The position numbers were made by a program, and so were the translations under genes. Positions 1 through 8,150 of a DNA stretch of 64,000 bases are shown one piece after another; the first letter of the stretch is position 1, and the number at the start of each line of letters is the position of its first letter. This stretch comes from Candidatus Gastranaerophilales bacterium (lineage in GTDB: Bacteria; Cyanobacteriota; Vampirovibrionia; Gastranaerophilales; Gastranaerophilaceae), in NCBI GenBank assembly GCA_910587815.1, contig CAJUNK010000001.1:165387-229386 (forward strand), written 5' to 3'. The notes under the pieces are model-generated. The model was not told the DNA's origin. It made no database searches and saw only the letters and a list, made by a program, of their open reading frames with translations.

Positions 1-359
1 CTCTTGGGAAGATAGATATATCTTGCAACAAGAGAGTGATTTTTGTTTTTAAAAATGCGCTTTTGGATGAATCTCCACAGGTGAGACTGAATGCTGTTGA
101 ATCTTTAATGAATTCCGGTGCAGATGAAGCTTTTGATTTAATAAAAGATATGCTTTTTGATTCAGATGAGGAGGTTGCAAGAAGTTCTGTGATAGCGCTT
201 TATAATCTATCTGATGAGAAAATTTTAAAAGAAATATTGAATGATGAAAATATGCCCTATTATTGCAAAGAAGAAGCAAGGGCAATTTTGGATGAAGAAT
301 TTGGGGAAGATGCATACAAGGATGCTGTGAATGATTTTTGTCCGGAAGATGAGGAATAA
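1..359 (+). CDS. HEAT-repeat protein, C-terminal part (cut by window start)
   Basis: The reading frame is open from the first bases of the window, so the gene very probably starts upstream. A GTG at position 36 is the first possible start inside, but the residues before it continue the same helical repeat. The visible part has two HEAT-like helical pairs (ALLDESPQVRLNAVESL and MLFDSDEEVARSSVIAL), the pattern of PBS-lyase/HEAT proteins, and ends in an acidic tail. HEAT repeats are protein-protein scaffolds; no catalytic residues are visible and the partner is unknown. The stop at 357-359 lies 3 bases before the queC start, so the two are probably co-transcribed. Confidence 0.7.
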   Translation, partial: LGKIDISCNKRVIFVFKNALLDESPQVRLNAVESLMNSGADEAFDLIKDMLFDSDEEVARSSVIALYNLSDEKILKEILNDENMPYYCKEEARAILDEEFGEDAYKDAVNDFCPEDEE

Positions 360-362
360 ATT

Positions 363-1094
363 TTGGTAAAAAATTTTTTGCAAAGTAAAGTTGATGAATT
401 GAGAAGGAAAAAATCTGCTGTAGTTTTACTTTCTGGCGGGCTTGATTCTTATGTAAGTTTTGCGGTTGCAAAAGAATATTATGATGTTAAATTAGTCCTT
501 ACTTTTGATTATGGACAAAGGGCTGCTAATGATGAAATATCCGCATCTGCCAAGATGTGTGATAAATATGGGGTGGAGCATTGTGTGGTAAAATTACCAT
601 TTTTAGCAGAAATTAGTAAAATTGCAGGATGTGCTCTGAATGATAAAGATAAAGAGCTTGAATTTGAAAAACTTGACAAAGAGAGCATGAAAGCAGTTTG
701 GGTGCCAAACCGTAATGGATTATTTTTAAATGTTGCTGCAAGTTATTGCGATGCGTATAATTATGATTGTATTGTCTTTGGTGCAAATAAAGAAGAGGCA
801 GGCACTTTTAGTGATAATTCGACAAAATTTTGCAAAATGGCAGATAGCTTTTTTATGTATTCTACAAACAAGCATCCAAAGGTATTTGCACCTTTAATGA
901 ATATGGAAAAACACAGAATAATAGATTTTGCAGTAAACTTGGGTGTGGATTTAAGTTTGCTAAAGAGCTGTTATAATGCAAAAGATGACAATGAATCTTA
1001 TAAAAATCACTGCGGTGTTTGTGAAAGCTGTAAACGCTTGAAAAATGCAATTTTGAAAAGTAGTAATAAGGACTTGATAAAACTTTTCTTTTAA
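363..1094 (+). CDS. queC: 7-cyano-7-deazaguanine synthase QueC
   Basis: Converts 7-carboxy-7-deazaguanine to preQ0 with ATP and ammonia, in queuosine tRNA-modification synthesis in the cytosol. The N-terminal PP-loop motif LSGGLDS (about residues 21-27) and the C-terminal zinc site (C-x-n-C-G-V-C-x-x-C, around residues 200-225) are both present, and 243 residues is normal for the family. The start is TTG: no ATG lies before the PP-loop and a GAGGA ribosome site sits 7 bases ahead, inside the end of the HEAT gene. A second queuosine gene, queD, lies at 15986-16342. No preQ1 riboswitch is recognisable upstream. Confidence 0.93.
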   Translation: MVKNFLQSKVDELRRKKSAVVLLSGGLDSYVSFAVAKEYYDVKLVLTFDYGQRAANDEISASAKMCDKYGVEHCVVKLPFLAEISKIAGCALNDKDKELEFEKLDKESMKAVWVPNRNGLFLNVAASYCDAYNYDCIVFGANKEEAGTFSDNSTKFCKMADSFFMYSTNKHPKVFAPLMNMEKHRIIDFAVNLGVDLSLLKSCYNAKDDNESYKNHCGVCESCKRLKNAILKSSNKDLIKLFF

Positions 1095-1128
1095 ATGATT
1101 ATATAAAAGAAGATTAGTAATTAAAATT

Positions 1129-1683
1129 ATGAAAAGTATTTTTATAGATAAACAAATAACATACACAGGGCGTGAACTTTCGCCTCATTGGATTTATAAA
1201 AATTTTAATATACAAGGCAGTGCTATAGTTTCATTTATAGGGCCTGTTCGGGTAGATTTATCTGAAATGGTGGATATTGAAGATGTAATTAATAATGAAC
1301 CTATATCATCTGATTTAATGTTGAATTTTATTATTGAAGATTTTGAAGTTTCATTACATCATGCTGTTTCAAATCAACGACTTTTTATATGTATTATAAA
1401 AGAAGTTTTGGAAAATCGCGGCGTCATTATAAAAAGAGAAGGGGATGATTTATTTTTTAATGGCAAAAAATTATCTGTATCTATTGCAACAAAATCTATA
1501 ACTTCTTCGCTTATTCATACAGCCTTAAATATTGTATCTAATGGTGCGCCTATTGAAGTTTCTTCATTGAACGAGATGGGAATTTTTGATATAAAAGAAA
1601 TTGCAAATAAAATTATGAATAAATTTGTGTTTGAAATTGAAGATATGAATTTTGCGAAGTCCAAAGTGAGAGGGGTATTTTAG
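1129..1683 (+). CDS. DUF366 family protein
   Basis: 184 residues matching my memory of the DUF366 family, with the conserved opening IFIDKQITYTGRELSPHWIY, a following FIGP motif and MVDIED. The biochemical role of the family is not established to my knowledge. Its position directly after queC suggests, by context only, a job near deazapurine or nucleotide metabolism. The stop codon abuts the ATG of the next gene (1683/1684), so translation is probably coupled with the SPOR protein. No signal peptide or membrane segment is visible. Confidence 0.75.
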   Translation: MKSIFIDKQITYTGRELSPHWIYKNFNIQGSAIVSFIGPVRVDLSEMVDIEDVINNEPISSDLMLNFIIEDFEVSLHHAVSNQRLFICIIKEVLENRGVIIKREGDDLFFNGKKLSVSIATKSITSSLIHTALNIVSNGAPIEVSSLNEMGIFDIKEIANKIMNKFVFEIEDMNFAKSKVRGVF

Positions 1684-2517
1684 ATGAACAACAGAAGAAC
1701 CCCATCATCAGATTATTTAACATATAAAAAAAGCAGAATGAATCCAACGCGCGTACAAAGAGTAGAAAAACGTATAGAAAAAGTAAAAAGGGTTTTTAAG
1801 CTTTCTTTTATAACATTTTGTATAATTTTTATATTTGTTGTCATTTTTATTAAAAAATATGCCAAACGTATTGATATTGAATATGGCAGGCATGGGGCAG
1901 AATTGGCAAAAAACGAAGATAATTCTGCTTTGAATGATAATTATTTTGATGGGTATGATGCTGATAAAAGGACTATTGATAAAAGACTTCTTTTAATACA
2001 AGAAGAGGAAAATGCACCGTCTGAAAGTCGTGTTTTGCCACAAGATAGAGATAAAAATGAGGTTATGAATCTTGAACATTTTGAAAAATTAAAATCAAAT
2101 TTGGATGATGATATTGATTTGGAAGAATTTAAAGATACTGCTACAAAAAAAGACAATGAAATAAAACCTCAACAAACAACGGCGCAAAATCAGCCTGTGC
2201 AGGATAATCAAGCGAAACCTCAACAAAATACAGAAACTTCTTCTGTAAATCCTGAAACACAAGGAAATTTTGTTCCAATAGAATTGGTGCCAAAGGCCAA
2301 CATTAAAGTGTTAATTGGTAAATATCCTACATTTGATGATGCAAAAACAGCACAAACTGCTATGAAGAATTCAAAAGCACGCATTGCACCATTTATTAGA
2401 AAAGTAGACGATGTGTATTGTTTACAGATAGGCTCATATTCAAATATGGATGTTGCGCGAGGTGTGGCAGGTACATACGCAAAAGAGGGCTTTGATGTTT
2501 GGATTTATCAACAATAG
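1684..2517 (+). CDS. SPOR-domain membrane protein
   Basis: 277 residues with bitopic topology: a basic cytoplasmic N-terminus, one transmembrane helix (about residues 39-56), a long acidic then Gln/Asn/Pro-rich linker, and a C-terminal SPOR domain (about 200-277) with two related half-repeats ending in VWIYQQ. SPOR domains bind denuded peptidoglycan at division sites, so a role in septal wall remodelling (FtsN/DedD-like) is likely, acting outside the inner membrane. The ATG follows the upstream stop without a gap. The lytic transglycosylase at 2937 fits the same wall-remodelling theme. The linker is of low complexity and would be poorly conserved. Confidence 0.85.
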   Translation: MNNRRTPSSDYLTYKKSRMNPTRVQRVEKRIEKVKRVFKLSFITFCIIFIFVVIFIKKYAKRIDIEYGRHGAELAKNEDNSALNDNYFDGYDADKRTIDKRLLLIQEEENAPSESRVLPQDRDKNEVMNLEHFEKLKSNLDDDIDLEEFKDTATKKDNEIKPQQTTAQNQPVQDNQAKPQQNTETSSVNPETQGNFVPIELVPKANIKVLIGKYPTFDDAKTAQTAMKNSKARIAPFIRKVDDVYCLQIGSYSNMDVARGVAGTYAKEGFDVWIYQQ

Positions 2518-2590
2518 CCTACTTGACTACTGAGCTTTTTGTCATAAAATAGATAATGCTAATGAATTTAATTTTGAAAGGATGATAATA

Positions 2591-2782
2591 ATGTCAATAG
2601 TTTGTGAATGTTGCGGAAAGACATCAAAAAAAGCTTCTAAACTTTCATTTTCACACAAACATCATATATACAGACAATTACCTAATCTTCAAAGTGTTAA
2701 GGTGATTGTAAATGGTCAAGTGAAAAGAATTAAAGTTTGCACATCTTGCATTAGAGCAGGAAAAGTTCAAAAAGCAGTGTAG
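2591..2782 (+). CDS. rpmB: 50S ribosomal protein L28
   Basis: A 63-residue ribosomal protein of the large subunit. It has the L28 opening CECCGKTSKKASKLSFSHKH and the central basic stretch, and the CxxC pairs at both ends (CECC... and CTSC) mark the zinc-binding form. A longer reading from the ATG at 2582 is possible, but AAAGG at 2577-2581 would then touch the start. The ATG at 2591 leaves a normal 9-base gap, so I take that. A strong terminator follows at 2816-2865. Confidence 0.95.
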   Translation: MSIVCECCGKTSKKASKLSFSHKHHIYRQLPNLQSVKVIVNGQVKRIKVCTSCIRAGKVQKAV

Positions 2783-2815
2783 TTGCTTATAAAATATTTG
2801 AATTAATAATAATTT

Positions 2816-2865
2816 GAAAAAACTTGAGGTCATGGTTATTTCTTAACAAAACTTCAAGTTTTTTC
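2816..2865 (+). terminator. Rho-independent terminator after rpmB
   Basis: An inverted repeat GAAAAAACTTGA ... TTCAAGTTTTTTC with about 25 bases of loop ends in a T-run, 35 bases after the L28 stop. Confidence 0.75.
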
Positions 2866-2936
2866 ATTTTTTGTAAAAAATTGGTTATTGTTCTTTTTTA
2901 TACTAATATAGTTTACAAGCTGTAGAAGAAATAAAG

Positions 2937-4259
2937 ATGTCATCTGTAGGAAAAGATTTAGAAATTATAGACTTATCAAGGGTGGGTGTTTCAGGGTTAA
3001 GTTCTGCTGGAAAAATTGGCTGTGGTAGAAATAAAAATTCATTTGCGCAAAATAATGCACTTGTTCGAACCCCAAGAAAAGATGAATTTAAAAAAAGCAT
3101 TAATAATACATATAATAGCCGTTTGAAAAAACAACCAGACAAAACGAGCTTTTTTAAACACAAAAGCGGTGGCGCAAGACTGGATTCAAAAAAAGGTGCC
3201 GGAAAAACTATTAGCCGTGAAATGTATGAAAATATGACGCCTGAAGAAAGGCGTGCGTATAGGGCTGAAAGAAGAAGACAAAGAGAAATTGCTGCTTTAA
3301 AGAAGAGAATTGCTGCTGCTTGTGCAGCATTTACCATAATGGCTGGTGGTGGTGCATGTATTGCAAATGTTGTAAATCAAAATGCTACTAAAGAGGTTCA
3401 AACTTCAGCAATATCTGATATCTATATGGATTCAAGATATCATGATAAAGATGATTATTCTGAATATAGATATATTCAAGATGATTTGGATGAAGAAATA
3501 TCAACTGAAGAAAATATAATTAAAAACAAAGCTATTCAAAGTTCGGCTGTGGATAAAGTTGTTGATGCTGCTAATATTGATGGACAAAAGATAGAAAGAA
3601 TAAATGAAATTCTGGATAACAACCCTGATATAAGAAAAGCTTTTAATGATGTTGAAATAGCGCTAAGGCGTGCTTCTATTGAATATGGCGGCAATATTGT
3701 TGATTTATTAAACGAAATGGATGAAAAATTTGGATGCGGCAAATTGGCTCCTGGGTTATTAGTTTGTGTTATGGAACAGGAAACGGGCGGATTTTTCTCT
3801 GATTGGAAAACGGGGGAGGTACTTGTTGCAGCAGATGGTGATACAGGATGGTATCAAATAACTGATATTGCCGAAAGGGATTTTGACAGGGTTGCAAAAT
3901 GGCTTAAAAAACAGGGCGTGCCTGAAGAAGATATTGATGAAGTATCGGAAGCTGGAAGATTTGATATGCGCGGTAATGCCGGGCGTGGAGCAATGAAGCT
4001 TGCATTTTTATCCAACATGTATGGTGATGATATTGCAAAAATTTTATCTGCATATAATGCAGGAGAAGGCTATGCAAACAGCGGGAAAATTATAAAATCT
4101 TATGTGGAAGAATGTTATGAAAATCATCTAGCGCCATTAAGCGAATATGAAGAAATTTGGGATTATATTTTAAATAAAGATTATTATGAATTTGAAGAAG
4201 ACGGTATACCGCATGTATATGTAAATGTGGCTGATGGTAGTGTTAGATACCCCAAATAA
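2937..4259 (+). CDS. Membrane-anchored lytic transglycosylase-like protein
   Basis: 440 residues. A long basic, low-complexity cytoplasmic N-terminus (1-120) is followed by an Ala/Gly-rich membrane segment (about 124-145), an acidic stalk, and a lysozyme-like domain (about 240-410). In that domain VMEQETGG (E280 or E282 as the likely acid), TGWYQI and LSAYNAGEG match the SLT/goose-lysozyme fold that cleaves peptidoglycan glycan strands without water. It should act in the periplasm. The stop meets the rex stop tail to tail (4259/4260) with no gap. The exact LT family is uncertain, and the 120-residue cytoplasmic extension is unusual for this class. Confidence 0.75.
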   Translation: MSSVGKDLEIIDLSRVGVSGLSSAGKIGCGRNKNSFAQNNALVRTPRKDEFKKSINNTYNSRLKKQPDKTSFFKHKSGGARLDSKKGAGKTISREMYENMTPEERRAYRAERRRQREIAALKKRIAAACAAFTIMAGGGACIANVVNQNATKEVQTSAISDIYMDSRYHDKDDYSEYRYIQDDLDEEISTEENIIKNKAIQSSAVDKVVDAANIDGQKIERINEILDNNPDIRKAFNDVEIALRRASIEYGGNIVDLLNEMDEKFGCGKLAPGLLVCVMEQETGGFFSDWKTGEVLVAADGDTGWYQITDIAERDFDRVAKWLKKQGVPEEDIDEVSEAGRFDMRGNAGRGAMKLAFLSNMYGDDIAKILSAYNAGEGYANSGKIIKSYVEECYENHLAPLSEYEEIWDYILNKDYYEFEEDGIPHVYVNVADGSVRYPK

Positions 4260-4880
4260 TTATTTTCCTATCTTGTAAGAAAATTGCAGAAAGTTGCCCA
4301 TAAGGTTTTCGTTCCAAACCTCTACATCGTTTGGCACCAAAAGCACTTTTGGGGAAAAGTTCCAAATATATTTTATGTTTGATTTAACCAAAAAATCCAC
4401 AGTATTTTGTGCCGCATCCATAGGAACTGTTAAAATTGCCATTTCTATGTTTAATTTATCTGCAAGTTTTGGTAAATCTTCTATATTAAAAATTTCTTTA
4501 TCTTTTATTTTTTTGCCTATTTTATTTTTGTCATTATCAAAAAGTGCCACAACATTTAGGCCGTAATCTTCAAAATTATTATAATTTGCAAGCGCCATGC
4601 CAAGGTTTCCTGCCCCTATTATAAATGCGTTTTTTGGCCTTTCAAAACCAAGAGTTTTTTCTATTGAATTTTTTAATTCTAAAACATCGTATCCTACACG
4701 GCTTTTGCCTGTATTTTTTAAAAGAGAAATGTCTTTTCGAACTTGCGAATCATCAATTTTTAATAATCCTGCAATGGTAGAACTTGTTATTGTATCCAAG
4801 TTTTTTTTAATATAATCAATAAGAATACAATGATAAAGGGTTAATCTGTTTATTACAGTATCTGGGAATTTTCCTGTCAT
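4260..4880 (-). CDS. rex: Redox-sensing transcriptional repressor Rex
   Basis: 206 residues: an N-terminal winged helix (1-80, recognition region around DDSQVRKDISLL) and a Rossmann domain with GAGNLG at 89-94 that senses the NADH/NAD+ ratio, then a C-terminal swapped helix. Rex represses fermentation genes while NADH is low. Its neighbour on the same strand is adhE, a classic Rex target, and a good Rex palindrome lies before adhE at 7897-7915. I see no convincing palindrome before rex itself. Confidence 0.93.
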   Translation of the reverse strand: MTGKFPDTVINRLTLYHCILIDYIKKNLDTITSSTIAGLLKIDDSQVRKDISLLKNTGKSRVGYDVLELKNSIEKTLGFERPKNAFIIGAGNLGMALANYNNFEDYGLNVVALFDNDKNKIGKKIKDKEIFNIEDLPKLADKLNIEMAILTVPMDAAQNTVDFLVKSNIKYIWNFSPKVLLVPNDVEVWNENLMGNFLQFSYKIGK

Positions 4881-4920
4881 AATTTTTCCTTTGTTGAAAA
4901 ATGGAAAATATGGTATATAA

Positions 4921-4995
4921 TCATAGTGCTTCTTGGTTGCTCGCCTTCAACGGGTCGATGGCAAAGCCATCTTTTACCCTCGGCTCGCAATCCGT
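4921..4995. repeat. GC-rich palindromic islet, possible dispersed repeat
   Basis: In the 323-base gap between rex and adhE, about 75 bases are clearly richer in GC than their surroundings. They contain a hairpin GATGGC-AAA-GCCATC and are open on the minus strand in two frames, one reading DCEPRVKDGFAIDPLKASNQ. I think I have seen this translated phrase recurring as short junk ORFs in unrelated gut genomes, which would make it a dispersed repeat. I cannot verify that here. The rest of the gap (4996-5156) shows nothing recognisable. Confidence 0.35.
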
Positions 4996-5156
4996 TTTTT
5001 CACTTATGTGAAAATTCATCTTTCAAATTACCTCCTTTCAACTTCATTCTATAGTAATGTCGTTGTTTGAAGGGCGGGTGGTTTCTAGGGCTTACCTGTT
5101 TTTATTTTACATTTTTTTATTGTTTTTTAAATACCCTAAAGAATTGAAATTACAAC

Positions 5157-5184
5157 AAAACTCCGGGCAACAACCCGGAGTTTT
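5157..5184 (-). terminator. Rho-independent terminator after adhE
   Basis: A perfect 11-bp stem AAAACTCCGGG / CCCGGAGTTTT with a 6-base loop, 20 bases beyond the adhE stop. The T-run on the minus strand is in the right place for adhE. Confidence 0.88.
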
Positions 5185-5203
5185 GCGTTTATCTTTTTTT
5201 GAA

Positions 5204-7852
5204 TTAGTACACACCGTTGAATGCTTTGATGTAGATTTCTCTTATTTCTTCCATCAAAGGATATACAGGGTTTGCACCTGTACATTGATCATCGAATGCT
5301 AGTTCAACCAATTCATCGATTTTTGCGTAGAAGTTTTCTTCTGTTACACCAGCATCTTTAATTGATAAAGGAAGGTTAATTTCTTTTTTCAGATTTGTGA
5401 TTGCTTCAAGCAATAGATTAACTTTTTCTTCATCATTTTTGCCGCCAAGATTTAAGTTATCAGCAATTTGACCATATTTAAGTTTTGCTTGCGGATACTT
5501 ATATTGCGGGAATGTTGCCTGTTTTTTCGGGCAATCATTAGCATTGTATCTGATGATTTGATTAATAAGCAATGCGTTTGCAACGCCATGAGGGATGTTA
5601 AATGCAGCACCAAGTTTGTGAGCCATAGAGTGGCACAAGCCCAAGAATGCGTTTGCAAATGCCATACCTGCAAGACATGATGCATAGTGGATTTTTTCTC
5701 TTGCAACAGGATCATCTTTGCCGCCGTTATATGAACGTGGAAGATATCTGAAGATTAGCTTTGTTGCTTCAAGTGCAGGAGAATTTGTGAAGTTTGTTGC
5801 CATACAAGAAACATAAGCTTCAATAGCATGGGTTAGGGCATCTATACCGCTTGCTGCGCAAAGGCCTTTTGGCATTGTATCAACAAAGTTTGGATCAATG
5901 ATTGCCATATTTGGAGTTAGGGCGTAATCTGCGAGAGGGTATTTGATGTGTGTTTTATCATCCGTGATAACAGCAAATGATGTAACTTCAGAACCTGTAC
6001 CTGATGTTGTTGGTATTGCAACCATAAGGGCTTTTCTGCCAAGTTCAGGTACATCACAAATTCTCTTTCTGATATCCATAAATCTCATTGCAACATCATC
6101 AAATACCGTATCAGGTTGTTCATACATTAACCAAATAACTTTAGCAGCATCGATTGGTGAACCGCCACCAAGAGCGATGATTACATCTGGTTTGTATACA
6201 TTTACCATCTGCATTGCTTCATTGATTGTAGATAAGGTTGGGTCTGGTTTAACATCAAAGAAGATTTGGAAATCTACGCCAATATCTTCTAGAACTTTTG
6301 TGATTTGATAAACAGCGCCTGAATCAAATAAAAATCTGTCTGTTACGATAAATGCGCGTTGTCTGCCTTTAAGTTCGCGTAATGCTAAATCTGTAGCACC
6401 TCTTTTGAAGTATATTTTTGGCGGAACTTTGAACCACAACATATTTTCTCTCCTTTCAGCCACTGTTTTGTAGTTTAATAAGTGTTTAATACCAACGTTT
6501 TCACTAACGGAGTTTCCGCCCCAGCTTCCGCATCCAAGTGTTAAGGATGGTTCTAATCTGAAGTTATAAAGGTCTCCGATTCCGCCTTGGGATGATGGAG
6601 AGTTGATAAGTAATCTTCCTGTAGGAAGTTTTTTAGCAAAGTAATCAATACGTTCTTGAGTTCTTGCATCTGTATAAAGAACTGAAGTGTGGCCTGCACC
6701 GCCAAGAATTACAAGGTGGTATGCCATATCAGTTGCTTCTTCAAAGTCTTCTGCTTTGTATAAAGCAAGAATTGGAGATAGTTTTTCATGAGAAAATGGG
6801 TTTTCCATTGCAACTTCTGTTTCTTCTCCAACAAGAACTTTTGCACATTCAGGAACTGAAATGCCTGCAAGTTCTGCAATTTTATAAGCAGGTTGACCAA
6901 CGATTTTTGGGTTAACACTGCCAGCTTCGGTTAAAATGATTTTTGAAACTTTTTCAGCTTCACTTGCATTTAATATGTATGCACCTCTTTTAACAAGCTC
7001 ATCTTTAACGGCATCATAAACATCTTTAACGGCAACAATAGATTGTTCTGATGCGCAAATCATACCATTGTCAAATGTTTTTGACATTAAAATTGAAGAA
7101 ACTGCCATTTGAATATCTGCTGTTTCATCAATAACGGCAGGAGTGTTGCCTGAACCTACGCCTAATGCCGGTTTTCCTGAAGAATAAGCAGCTTTAACCA
7201 TGCCAGGACCGCCTGTTGCAAGAATTGCATTGATTCCAGGGTGTTTCATAAGCATATTTGATAATTCAATTGATGGAATATCAATCCAGCCTATTATATC
7301 TTTTGGTGCACCAGCCTTGATTGCAGCATCCAAAACAATTTTTGCAGCAGCAATTGTTGCTTTTTTAGCTCTTGGGTGTGGTGAAAAAATGATAGCATTT
7401 CTTGTTTTTAAACAAATTAATGATTTAAAGATAGCAGTTGAGGTTGGGTTTGTAGTAGGTACGATACCTGCAATAACACCTAATGGTTCGCCTACTTTTT
7501 TAATACCGTTTACCTTGTCTTCTTCTAAAATGCCGCAAGTTTTGGCATCTCTGAATTTATTATAGATGTATTCAGATGCGAAGTGGTTTTTAATGATTTT
7601 GTCTTCCACAACGCCCATGCCAGATTCTTCAACAGCCATTTTTGCAAGAGGAATTCTTGCTTTGTTTGCAGCAAGTGCTGCTGCTCTAAAAATCTTGTCG
7701 ATTTGTTCTTGTGAATAGCCTGCAAATTCTTTTTGAGCCGCTTTTACCCTTGAAATTAATTCTTCCAAATCCTCAGCGGTTTCAACAGGTTTTCTTTCTT
7801 CTTCATTACAATCGCATTGACAAACGCAATCGCAATTTTTTTCTTCGGTCAT
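5204..7852 (-). CDS. adhE: Bifunctional aldehyde/alcohol dehydrogenase AdhE
   Basis: 882 residues. Reduces acetyl-CoA to acetaldehyde and then ethanol with two NADH, and forms cytosolic spirosomes in other bacteria. The N-terminal ALDH half carries the catalytic cysteine C266 (NGMICASEQ). The C-terminal iron-ADH half has GGGSPIDAAK and the metal-binding GLCHSMAHKLGAAFNIPHG region. Unusual: residues 7-15 read C-x-C-x-C-x-C-x-C, an N-terminal cysteine string absent from the E. coli protein as I recall it. Regulation is probably by Rex, given the operator at 7897-7915 and rex next door. An upstream AAGGAG-like site supports the start. Confidence 0.96.
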   Translation of the reverse strand: MTEEKNCDCVCQCDCNEEERKPVETAEDLEELISRVKAAQKEFAGYSQEQIDKIFRAAALAANKARIPLAKMAVEESGMGVVEDKIIKNHFASEYIYNKFRDAKTCGILEEDKVNGIKKVGEPLGVIAGIVPTTNPTSTAIFKSLICLKTRNAIIFSPHPRAKKATIAAAKIVLDAAIKAGAPKDIIGWIDIPSIELSNMLMKHPGINAILATGGPGMVKAAYSSGKPALGVGSGNTPAVIDETADIQMAVSSILMSKTFDNGMICASEQSIVAVKDVYDAVKDELVKRGAYILNASEAEKVSKIILTEAGSVNPKIVGQPAYKIAELAGISVPECAKVLVGEETEVAMENPFSHEKLSPILALYKAEDFEEATDMAYHLVILGGAGHTSVLYTDARTQERIDYFAKKLPTGRLLINSPSSQGGIGDLYNFRLEPSLTLGCGSWGGNSVSENVGIKHLLNYKTVAERRENMLWFKVPPKIYFKRGATDLALRELKGRQRAFIVTDRFLFDSGAVYQITKVLEDIGVDFQIFFDVKPDPTLSTINEAMQMVNVYKPDVIIALGGGSPIDAAKVIWLMYEQPDTVFDDVAMRFMDIRKRICDVPELGRKALMVAIPTTSGTGSEVTSFAVITDDKTHIKYPLADYALTPNMAIIDPNFVDTMPKGLCAASGIDALTHAIEAYVSCMATNFTNSPALEATKLIFRYLPRSYNGGKDDPVAREKIHYASCLAGMAFANAFLGLCHSMAHKLGAAFNIPHGVANALLINQIIRYNANDCPKKQATFPQYKYPQAKLKYGQIADNLNLGGKNDEEKVNLLLEAITNLKKEINLPLSIKDAGVTEENFYAKIDELVELAFDDQCTGANPVYPLMEEIREIYIKAFNGVY

Positions 7853-7896
7853 AGTTGTCTCCTTAAAATGTATGAGTATTTAACAATTGTTTCTAA

Positions 7897-7915
7897 TTCG
7901 TGATTTATTTCACAA
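7897..7915 (-). promoter_or_regulatory. Rex operator before adhE
   Basis: Read on the minus strand it is TTGTGAAATAAATCACGAA, nearly the Rex consensus TTGTGAAATWWWTCACAA. It lies 45 bases before the adhE start, just downstream of an AT-rich -10-like stretch (TATATTAT, about 7917-7926). Binding there would block RNA polymerase, which fits repression of ethanol fermentation until NADH rises. Confidence 0.8.
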
Positions 7916-7978
7916 TAATATAATATAACAAAAAAGAGAATTTGCAAGTGTATTTTATACATTCTTTACAACCAAATA

Positions 7979-8010
7979 AAAGCCTGTAATGATATATGAT
8001 TGCAGGCTTT
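7979..8010 (-). terminator. Terminator-like hairpin in the divergent adhE / GT-C intergenic region
   Basis: AAAGCCTG ... CAGGCTTT with a 16-base loop; on the minus strand it is followed by TTTTATTT. It follows no known gene on that strand, since the next gene is divergent. It may insulate the adhE promoter or end a small transcript. The rest of 7916-8150 holds only promoter-like AT-rich sequence. Confidence 0.45.
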
Positions 8011-8150
8011 CAAAATATGATTTTTTGTAGTGCACTCTTTGGATTAATTTATTGTTTTGGGAAAATATTAAAGTTATAATAATTGCTTGAAAATTTAATA
8101 TTTATTAATTTTTGTAAGGGGTTATTTTTATGGTACTTTAATAAAGAATT

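Noticed and set aside
4881..4920. Rex operator in front of rex itself (autoregulation)
   Set aside because: Only a half-site resembling TTGTTGAA is present; the second half does not match.
5452..7725. Several antisense and alternate-frame ORFs within adhE
   Set aside because: They are shadows of a highly conserved 882-residue coding region, with no own ribosome sites.
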